Origin: an uncultured Desulfobacterales bacterium
GTDB taxonomy: Bacteria; Desulfobacterota; Desulfobacteria; Desulfobacterales; JAFDCJ01
Assembly: GCA_945787595.1 (NCBI GenBank)
Contig: CALZJV010000097.1
Span: forward strand, 1 to 23,911
Length of the DNA: 23,911 nt
Reading direction: 5' to 3'
Notes under the pieces: model-generated
What the model saw: the letters and a program-made list of their open reading frames with translations, nothing else
Databases searched by the model: none
What the model was told of the DNA's origin: nothing
Shown: in pieces, positions 16,257 to 22,305 of the stretch
Layout of the letters: each line of letters opens with the position of its first letter
How positions within the stretch are numbered: position 1 is the stretch's first letter
Position numbers and translations under genes: made by a program

Positions 16257-16704
16257 AACTTTCCTCTTTTATAGTCTTCCAGATAAAGTTATTGGGTTGA
16301 ATAGGAAAATCAAGATCATTCATTCAGTTCATAATTATCGCTGAACAAAAAGTGTCCAATCTACAGGCAAATAGGGAAAATACAATTGTTTACAGTTACT
16401 TATCTATTCAACCAGAAAACAATCTACCCTGAAGCAATATCAGTACTTATGCAGTGAAAGAAATCGTGTCAAGAAAAAAATAAAAAAATGAAAGAAATCA
16501 TTTCAAAATGGGTTGACAAATTGAAATTTATGATTGATATAGCTATAATTTCTATCAATATCGAGTTTAGCCTGACGCTGTATCCATTTTCAGATATGGC
16601 ATGATTAGGACACCAATTTGCTGATTTAATGATGCTGTTTTGCCATAATTTATTTCATTTGATTAATATCCTTTCATTACGGCCCTTGTAGGAAAAGAAT
16701 AAAA
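16257..16704. promoter_or_regulatory. Divergent control region between soxB and the RpiR-type regulator
   Basis: About 450 AT-rich bases without a gene. Two near-identical palindrome-like sites lie in the middle: TGAAAGAAATCGTGTCA (16455-16471) and TGAAAGAAATCATTTCA (16489-16505), 34 bases apart, with TGAAA/TTTCA ends in the second. A plus-strand promoter and a further inverted repeat are listed separately. The layout suits autoregulation and control of the sox operon by the divergent regulator. I did not find a convincing minus-strand promoter by eye. Confidence 0.5.
16521..16559 (+). promoter_or_regulatory. Candidate sigma-70 promoter with flanking inverted repeat
   Basis: TTGAAA (16521-16526) and TATAAT (16544-16549) are separated by 17 bases; a second pair, TTGACA (16513) with GATATA at 17 bases, overlaps it. 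The inverted repeat ATTGATA (16533-16539) and TATCAAT (16553-16559) brackets the -10 box and could be an operator. The regulator start is about 150 bases downstream. Confidence 0.55.
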
Positions 16705-17595
16705 ATGAATGACCAACGATCGCATCCGGCAATGAAAGGAATCGTCGAACAACGCCCGTCATTGACACCGAAAGCCCGAATCCTGGGAAACTATATACTT
16801 AAAAACCCCCGCAAAGCGGTCTTTATGACTACCAAGGAATTGGCTGAGACATGCCGCGTCAGCGAAGCCACCGTGGTTCGTTTTGTAAGCCAGCTGGGCT
16901 ACAAAGGCTATGGGGCGTTTCAGCAGGCTTTAAGAGATTTTGTGGACACAGAACTTACGCTGCTGGATCGAACGGACTTGTCAGACATGCAAGGGCCGGG
17001 CACCGATCGCCTCAGGCGCGTGGTATTTGAAGAGATGGACAACCTAAAACACTTTTATGAAACCGTCGACTTGAATGTTCTGAACAGGGTCGTGGATTTT
17101 CTTGAAAATAGTCATTCCATCTATGTCATCGGCTCCCGTCTGTCTTACACCTTTGCTTACTATCTGGGTTGGTCGCTGACTAAGATTCGGCCGGATGTCC
17201 GTATACTGAAGGGCAGCGACAGCACATCGATCGACTGGTTGACCATTGCAGCACCTGAAAGCCTTGTGATCATCATCGCTACGACTCGATATCCCAATGA
17301 ACTTATCCGTATGGGTAAAATGGTTCGCCGACTCGGTCTGACTTTAGTCGTCATTGCAGACAGCTCTTTGTGTCCGCTCGTGCATTTCGCCAATTTGTCG
17401 CTGATTGCAACTTCTAAAAACATTCCCTTTATTGGGAATCCAACGACGATTTCCTGCATCATCAATTACCTTGTTTTGGAACTGGCAAGCCGCAATGGTG
17501 GTCGGCTGAAACAACATCAGGAAAAACTGGAACAGGCTTACCTGGAAAATGATGTTCTGTTTAATCTGGATAGGGAAGAGTTCGGTTTTAAATGA
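16705..17595 (+). CDS. RpiR-family transcriptional regulator (HTH plus SIS domain)
   Basis: A 296-residue RpiR-type regulator. The N-terminal helix-turn-helix domain (about 1-85) shows TTKELAETCRVSEATVVRFVSQLGYKG-type sequence, read here in pieces as TTKELAETCRVSEATVVRF and QLGYKGYGAFQ. The C-terminal half (about 125-260) is a SIS domain with SIYVIGSRLSYTFAYYLGW and LVIIIATTRYPNE, usually a phosphosugar sensor. In amine catabolic clusters the effector may instead be a pathway metabolite; that is inference. It is divergent from soxB and upstream of the corrinoid/MttB genes, so it is well placed to control both. The ribosome site (AGGAAAAG) is rather far from the ATG. Confidence 0.9.
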   Translation: MNDQRSHPAMKGIVEQRPSLTPKARILGNYILKNPRKAVFMTTKELAETCRVSEATVVRFVSQLGYKGYGAFQQALRDFVDTELTLLDRTDLSDMQGPGTDRLRRVVFEEMDNLKHFYETVDLNVLNRVVDFLENSHSIYVIGSRLSYTFAYYLGWSLTKIRPDVRILKGSDSTSIDWLTIAAPESLVIIIATTRYPNELIRMGKMVRRLGLTLVVIADSSLCPLVHFANLSLIATSKNIPFIGNPTTISCIINYLVLELASRNGGRLKQHQEKLEQAYLENDVLFNLDREEFGFK

Positions 17596-17621
17596 TTAAG
17601 TTTGGGGGCTTCGCCTCCTTT

Positions 17622-17764
17622 GGAATATTGGAACGCTGGAATATTGGAAAAATGGGCTTTGGGATATTGAAATGATGGATTAATGGCAAAATCGTCTTGA
17701 CGAAAAAGAATAATGGGATAACATCCTTCAAAAACCCACTATTCCATTATTCCATTATTCCATG
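17622..17764 (+). repeat. Octad-arm inverted element E7
   Basis: The left arm (17622-17685) is eight consecutive 8-base words, such as GGAATATT and GGAACGCT, degrading to GATTAATG. The right arm (17741-17764) is ATTCCATT, ATTCCATT, ATTCCATG, also with an 8-base period. Both arms therefore share a period that differs from the 7 bases of the other elements. It starts 27 bases after the regulator stop codon. Confidence 0.7.
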
Positions 17765-17841
17765 ATCGAGGCAAAGAACTCAAATCTCAAAAAACACCCC
17801 ATATTTTCCTTATATTCTAGAAATTACGAGGTGTTAAATTC

Positions 17842-17907
17842 ATGGATGATTTTATTATTTTGAAACCGGGCGACACCGTGATCTATCATTTGTTCAAATC
17901 TGACTAA
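17842..17907 (+). CDS. Possible 21-residue leader peptide
   Basis: An ATG eight bases after GAGGTG opens a frame of 21 codons (MDDFIILKPGDTVIYHLFKSD). It ends 50 bases before the corrinoid protein start, and a small GC hairpin follows its stop. There is no run of one amino acid that would point to classical attenuation. I do not recognise the peptide; it may be a chance ORF. Confidence 0.25.
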   Translation: MDDFIILKPGDTVIYHLFKSD

Positions 17908-17957
17908 ACCCGCTTAAGAGCGGTTCGCCTATTCTTTTGACAAAGGAGGCAAGAAAT

Positions 17958-18596
17958 ATGAGTGAATTATTGGAAAAAATGGCAGAGACTTTGATCGCTG
18001 GTAAAGTTGACGAAGTGACCGAACTCACACAGCAAGCCCTTGACGCAGATATATCATCAAAGGATATTTTGGAAAAGGGGCTGCTGGCCGGTATGGAAGT
18101 CGTGGGAAAACGATTTAAAGCCAATGACATGTTTATTCCGGAGGTATTGCGGTGTGCCAAATGTATGCACGGTGCCATGGAAATCTTAAGACCGTTGCTA
18201 GCCGAGACCGGTGTGGAAACTGCCGGCACGTTTGTGATCGGTACGGTAAAGGGCGATTTGCACGATATCGGCAAGAACCTGGTGGGCATGATGTTCGAGG
18301 GTGCCGGGTTTCAGGTAATTGACCTGGGCATCGATTTGGAGCCGGCGGCGTTCGTTGATGCGATAAAGCAACACAAAGCAAGTCTTTTTGGCATGTCAGC
18401 GCTTTTGACCACCACCATGCCGAAGATGGGCGAAACCATCAATGCCATTAACGAGGCCGGCATCAGAGACCAGGTTAAAATTATGATTGGCGGTGCTCCC
18501 GTAACAGCGGAGTTTGCAAAAGAGATAGGTGCCGATGCATATGCTTCCAATGCCGCCAGCGCTGTGGACAAGGGCAAAGAACTGCTTGGCCTGTAA
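17958..18596 (+). CDS. Corrinoid (methyl-carrier) protein of the MtbC/MttC type
   Basis: A 212-residue cobalamin-binding protein that carries the methyl group between a substrate methyltransferase and a folate methyltransferase. The N-terminal helical cap (about 1-85) contains GLLAGMEVVGKRFKANDMFIPEVL. The Rossmann B12 domain follows with GDLHDIGKNLV (the DxHxxG motif whose histidine ligates cobalt), then FGMSALLTTTM and MIGGAPV. I start at 17958, where AAAGGAGG is eight bases upstream; an in-frame TTG at 17937 precedes the ribosome site and is rejected. It is followed by two MttB-family genes, its likely partners. No folate:corrinoid methyltransferase gene is in the window. Confidence 0.94.
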   Translation: MSELLEKMAETLIAGKVDEVTELTQQALDADISSKDILEKGLLAGMEVVGKRFKANDMFIPEVLRCAKCMHGAMEILRPLLAETGVETAGTFVIGTVKGDLHDIGKNLVGMMFEGAGFQVIDLGIDLEPAAFVDAIKQHKASLFGMSALLTTTMPKMGETINAINEAGIRDQVKIMIGGAPVTAEFAKEIGADAYASNAASAVDKGKELLGL

Positions 18597-18599
18597 ATG

Positions 18600-18749
18600 A
18601 TTGAATATTTTCGAATGAATATTGAATATCTTAGGAATTCTATCCATTTTAAATAAGGACGGAGCGAAGCCTCCGGCTCGTAGGGGATTTAGCGCCTACG
18701 CCTCGGAGAGCGACATCCATAAATATTCAATCGTCAATATTCAATATTA
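18600..18749 (-). repeat. Heptad-arm inverted element E8 with hairpin inserted in its core
   Basis: Words from 18600 are ATTGAAT, ATTTTCG, AATGAAT and ATTGAAT; the other arm from 18722 is AATATTC, AATCGTC, AATATTC and AATATTA. The core is the reverse complement of E1/E4 (GCGAAG and CGACATCCA). It is split by about 41 bases (18670-18710) that form a hairpin with CTCCG/CGGAG and CGTAGG/CCTACG pairs. The element starts four bases after the corrinoid gene stop codon. Confidence 0.75.
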
Positions 18750-18845
18750 AATTCCAGTTCATCCGGGTTAGGTATTGCAATCAAATGATGATGCCCATAG
18801 CCGAGTCATTTTTTTGAAAACAACCGGAAAAAAGGAGATCACCCC

Positions 18846-20318
18846 ATGTTAGAAAAAACAATGCTCATTAAAATGAATCAACAGGCTTACGGGACAGCCA
18901 GGTTCCAGATTCTTACCGGAAATCAAATTGAACAGATTTATTTTGCGGCTTTGGACGTTTTGGAGATTTCCGGGGCCCGGATATTTCACGAAGAGGCCCT
19001 GGAACTGTTCACCAACAGTGATGCTCTAGTGAGTGAGACCAATCGCGTGCGGATTCCGACCGCCATGGTAGAGCAGGCCTTAGGTAGTTGTCCTTCCAAA
19101 TCCAATTTGACCGGTAGAAACGGCAAACGTTCGATCAAACTGCAAAAAAACGAAGTGGCTTTCGGAAGTGGTGCGGATGCCAGCTTCGTGTATGACCGCG
19201 AGTCGGGGGAGCGTCGAAAGTCTACTTTCGCAGATGTTGAAGCCGCAGCCAAAATTGTGGATTACCTGCCCAGGCTTGATTTTTGTATGTCCCACGGACT
19301 GGTGTCGGACGCTCCCAATGCCAAAACCTATGACCGGCATCAGTTCTTGGCCATGGTCAAAAACTGCACCAAGCCCCTGGTCGTCACCAGTGTCGATGGT
19401 GACGGGTTGAAGGATCAATGGGAGATGGCATGTCTCATACGAGGCGGTGAAAAGGAATTTCGCTTAAGCCCCCTCTTTGCAACTTATATCCGATCGGATT
19501 CACCGCTGATGAGCAACAAAGAAACTGTGGACAAACTCCTGTTTGCGACGGAAAAGGGGATACCCGCCATCTTTACGCCATGTGCGGTTTTAGGAGTTAC
19601 GGCGCCGGCCACCATTGCCGGGGTGCTCGTGCAGACACTGGCGGATGCCCTGTTTACCGTGGTGTTGTGCTGCTTGAAAAAGCCCGGAATGCCTCTGCTC
19701 CTGGGAGGTATTCAAACCGTTATGGCTCAAGACAAAGAAACCATGTCATACGGATCACCCGAGCTTCACCTGACCTCGGCGGCAATGACCGAAATCTACA
19801 AATGGCTGGGGCTGTTGAGTGCCTCAGCGGGCGGATGCACGGACGCCAAGGTTGTGGACGAACAGGCGGCCTCGGAATCGGTGATGAGTATATACAACAA
19901 CTTGATGGCAGGTACCAATCTGATCCACCAGATCGGCTGCCTCGACGGCGGTCTGACCGGATCACTTGGGAGTCTGGTCATGTGTGACGAAATCATCGCC
20001 ATGATCAAACAGATTGGTAAAGGCATTCAGGTGACGGACGAAACCCTGGCGCTGGACATTCTCAAAGAAGTGGGGCCGGGTGGTGAATTCCTGAGTCATG
20101 ATCACACCTATGATCACTGGAAGGAATGGTTTCGGCCGACCATCATCGATCGATCCAATTTTGAAAGCTGGTCGGATTCGGGCAGCAAAACTTACAATGA
20201 TCGGCTCGAACCAGAGGTAGATCGCATCCTGGAGTCACATTCACCGGAGCCATTGGATGAAAACATAGTTCAGGAGATGAAAAAAATCATCAACCTGGCA
20301 GACAATAAGGAGGTTTGA
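18846..20318 (+). CDS. MttB-family (COG5598) corrinoid methyltransferase, non-pyrrolysine, copy 1
   Basis: A 490-residue member of the trimethylamine methyltransferase superfamily. True MttB reads an in-frame amber codon as pyrrolysine; this frame is uninterrupted, so it belongs to the non-Pyl group that includes glycine betaine, proline betaine, carnitine and gamma-butyrobetaine methyltransferases. Family segments are TPCAVLGVTAPATIAG, LLLGGIQTVM, YGSPELHLTSAAMTEI, GGCTDAKVVDEQAASE and ETLALDILKEVGPGGEFLSHDHT. The start has AAAGGAGATC eight bases upstream. It lies behind the corrinoid protein, separated by repeat E8, and its stop overlaps copy 2. The quaternary amine substrate cannot be told from sequence alone. 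Confidence 0.92.
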   Translation: MLEKTMLIKMNQQAYGTARFQILTGNQIEQIYFAALDVLEISGARIFHEEALELFTNSDALVSETNRVRIPTAMVEQALGSCPSKSNLTGRNGKRSIKLQKNEVAFGSGADASFVYDRESGERRKSTFADVEAAAKIVDYLPRLDFCMSHGLVSDAPNAKTYDRHQFLAMVKNCTKPLVVTSVDGDGLKDQWEMACLIRGGEKEFRLSPLFATYIRSDSPLMSNKETVDKLLFATEKGIPAIFTPCAVLGVTAPATIAGVLVQTLADALFTVVLCCLKKPGMPLLLGGIQTVMAQDKETMSYGSPELHLTSAAMTEIYKWLGLLSASAGGCTDAKVVDEQAASESVMSIYNNLMAGTNLIHQIGCLDGGLTGSLGSLVMCDEIIAMIKQIGKGIQVTDETLALDILKEVGPGGEFLSHDHTYDHWKEWFRPTIIDRSNFESWSDSGSKTYNDRLEPEVDRILESHSPEPLDENIVQEMKKIINLADNKEV

Positions 20319-20320
20319 TG

Positions 20321-21802
20321 ATGAGCACCCGAACGAATCAGACGGTCAATCAGACAGCCCAGTTTTCCATTTTATCCCAAAACCAGAAGCAAAGAATTTT
20401 TGAAGGAATGATTGAAACCCTTCGCAATACGGGGGTTCACCTTCACCATGAACACGCCCGCAAGCTGCTCGAAGAACACGGGGCCCTGGTTGATGGTGTG
20501 TCCGTAAAGATTCCGCAAAATCTTGTGCTGGATGCTCTGGCAACTGTTCCGCCGGTGACCGTCGTCCAAAGCTGGGACGGCAGCCGCAAGACCCTTATCG
20601 AAAAAAACCAGGTCCTTTTTGGTCCCGGACCCACACCCCCTAATTTTACGGATCCCCATACCCTGGAACGACGTAAATATGTCAGAACAGACGCTGCCAT
20701 GGTGGCTCGAATCTGCCAGGCCCTTCCCAACATCGGGTTCGTACAGTCGCTGGGCACCATCAGCGATGTGACGGTCTCGCTGGCGGATGTCTACGAATTT
20801 GCGGAAATGGTCCAGAATACGACCAAACCCATTTTATCCTGGGCTTTTACCCGGAACACCTGCAGTGACATTCATCAGATTGCCATGGCAATGGCCGGCG
20901 GCGAAGACGCGTTTAAGCAATGCCCGAATTATGTATTTTACGGTGAACCGATTTCACCGCTGCTCAGTGACTTTCATGCCATGGACAAGGCCATGTACTG
21001 CGCGGAGCATGGGATTCCTCAAGTCTACACACCCTGCTGCATCGGCGGCGGTACGGTTCCGGCCACTCACGCCGGACAGCTGGTCTGTGCGCTCTCCGAG
21101 TCCATGCTCGGTGTCGTGGTCGCCCAGCTTATCAACCCCGGCACCTGTGTTATTATGGGCGGCGTCCAGTCCATCATGGATATGCAATACTCGGTCTACG
21201 CCTATGGAGCGCCGGAGCTGAGCCTCTTGAGCGCAGCCCTCACGGAAATGGCACGATTTGTAGGTCTGCCCATGTTTTCCACCGCCGGCTGTACCGACAC
21301 CAAAATCCTGGATACTCAGGGTGCCATCGAAGCCGCCACCTCTGTGCATTCAGCCATGCTTAGCGGAGCAAATTTCATCCACGATGTCGGATACTTCGAA
21401 TCCGGCATGACCGGCTCCGTTCTCCAGCTTGTTATGGCGGATGAGCAGATCGGGATGAGCCACGTAGTGGCCAGGGGAATTGATATCAATGAAGAGACCC
21501 TGGCGGTGGATGAAATTTGCAGCGCGGGACCGGGGGGAAACTATTCAGATACCGACCATACGAAAAAGTTTGCCGCCTCCCATTGGCAGCCGACACTCAT
21601 GGACCGACAGGGTTACGAGGATTGGGCTGCCCAGGGCAAAACGAGGATGAAAGACCGTGTTATCGAAAAGACCCGTAACATCATCGCTAATTTTGAGGGA
21701 CCCATATCAAAAGTACCGCAAGACACAAAGAAGCAAATCGCCGATATCCTACAGGCGGCAGAAATCCGCGAGGCCAAAAAGGCTGAGACGGGAGATAGAT
21801 AA
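20321..21802 (+). CDS. MttB-family (COG5598) corrinoid methyltransferase, non-pyrrolysine, copy 2
   Basis: A 493-residue paralogue of the preceding gene, clearly diverged. Shared segments are TPCCIGGGTVPATHAG, MGGVQSIMD, YGAPELSLLSAALTEM, AGCTDTKILDTQGAIE and ETLAVDEICSAGPGGNYSDTDHT; no amber codon. AAGGAGG (20307-20313) gives best spacing to the ATG at 20321; an ATG at 20318 overlaps the upstream TGA by one base, and an in-frame TTG at 20315 is less likely. Two methyltransferases with one corrinoid protein suggest two substrates, or a hetero-oligomer in which one is auxiliary. A terminator follows about 100 bases downstream. Confidence 0.92.
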   Translation: MSTRTNQTVNQTAQFSILSQNQKQRIFEGMIETLRNTGVHLHHEHARKLLEEHGALVDGVSVKIPQNLVLDALATVPPVTVVQSWDGSRKTLIEKNQVLFGPGPTPPNFTDPHTLERRKYVRTDAAMVARICQALPNIGFVQSLGTISDVTVSLADVYEFAEMVQNTTKPILSWAFTRNTCSDIHQIAMAMAGGEDAFKQCPNYVFYGEPISPLLSDFHAMDKAMYCAEHGIPQVYTPCCIGGGTVPATHAGQLVCALSESMLGVVVAQLINPGTCVIMGGVQSIMDMQYSVYAYGAPELSLLSAALTEMARFVGLPMFSTAGCTDTKILDTQGAIEAATSVHSAMLSGANFIHDVGYFESGMTGSVLQLVMADEQIGMSHVVARGIDINEETLAVDEICSAGPGGNYSDTDHTKKFAASHWQPTLMDRQGYEDWAAQGKTRMKDRVIEKTRNIIANFEGPISKVPQDTKKQIADILQAAEIREAKKAETGDR

Positions 21803-21803
21803 A

Positions 21804-21860
21804 ACTGAATATTGACGATTGAAGATTTGTGGTATCGCTTCGCTCTGTCTTTTCTATTAA
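21804..21860 (+). repeat. One-armed heptad element E9
   Basis: Words ACTGAAT, ATTGACG, ATTGAAG and ATTTGTG (from 21804) lead into a core with TCGCTTCGCTCTGTC, as in E1 and E4, but no right arm follows. It begins one base after the TAA stop. The core orientation relative to the gene is opposite to that of E2, E4, E5 and E8. Confidence 0.65.
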
Positions 21861-21902
21861 AGATGAACTATTTCGTTGTTGTAGCGACCCTTTTCTGTCA
21901 AT

Positions 21903-21945
21903 GAGCCGTCCGGATCGCTGCAATAACCGGACGGCTCGAATCTTT
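21903..21945 (+). terminator. Intrinsic terminator after the corrinoid/MttB operon
   Basis: A perfect 11-base inverted repeat, GAGCCGTCCGG (21903-21913) and CCGGACGGCTC (21927-21937), with a 13-base loop, followed by GAATCTTTT. The T-run is short but the stem is strong. It separates the methyltransferase operon from the activase gene. Confidence 0.75.
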
Positions 21946-22070
21946 TAAGCGTTTCAATCGCAGGGCAACTCAAGACCTTCGATACAATAGGCCCTTATCG
22001 GGGTTTATCTGACAACATGTCGTAAAGAACCTAAGGCTTCGGTGTTCAGCTTTCAGCAATTAGAAAATTT

Positions 22071-22282
22071 CAAATAACAAATCACAAGCACCAAATGGTT
22101 CGACAAGCCGTTCGACAGGCTTACGATCCTGAGCAAAGTCGAAGGACTCACCACCCTGAGCCAAGTCGAAGGGCAAATCACAATGACCGAAATTCAAAAT
22201 CCCAAACAATTGGCGTTTGAACTTGTTTGGGATTTGGATATTGTAATTTATTTGTAATTTGGTGCTTGTAATTTGTTATTTC
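22071..22282 (+). repeat. Nested heptad-arm inverted element E10
   Basis: Outer arms: CAAATAA, CAAATCA and CAAGCAC (from 22071) against GTGCTTG, TAATTTG and TTATTTC (to 22282); 24 of 25 bases pair between 22072-22096 and 22257-22281. Inner hairpin: AAATCCCAAACAA (22197-22209) with TTGTTTGGGATTT (22223-22235), perfect. Between the left outer arm and the inner hairpin are TTCGACAAGCC and CCTGAGCCAAGTCGAAGGG segments, which resemble a palindromic repeat common in many bacterial genomes. Confidence 0.7.
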
Positions 22283-22305
22283 TGGTTTATCCAGGTTAGG
22301 ATGTC

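Larger units (their letters stand above)
17596..17957. other. Intergenic region with octad-arm element, short ORF and hairpin
   Basis: The first half holds element E7 (8-base period arms). The second half has a 21-codon ORF at 17842-17907 with a plausible ribosome site, followed immediately by a small hairpin (CCGCT/AGCGG around TAAG, about 17910-17923), just upstream of the corrinoid protein gene. No other gene is seen. Confidence 0.5.
21803..22305. other. Intergenic region: half element E9, terminator and nested element E10
   Basis: About 500 bases without a gene. In order they hold a one-armed heptad element directly after the mttB copy 2 stop, a strong terminator hairpin (21903-21945), about 120 bases with no feature I recognise, and the nested inverted element E10 ending about 25 bases before the start of the activase gene. 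Confidence 0.6.

Noticed and set aside
17937..17957. Upstream TTG start for the corrinoid protein
   Set aside because: It lies before the AAAGGAGG ribosome site that clearly serves the ATG at 17958.
17771..18845. Cobalamin riboswitch upstream of the corrinoid or methyltransferase genes
   Set aside because: I could not find a B12-box-like conserved segment in these leaders; only repeats and small hairpins are visible.
18846..21802. Pyrrolysine-containing MttB
   Set aside because: Both methyltransferase frames are full length without an in-frame TAG, and no pyl genes are present.
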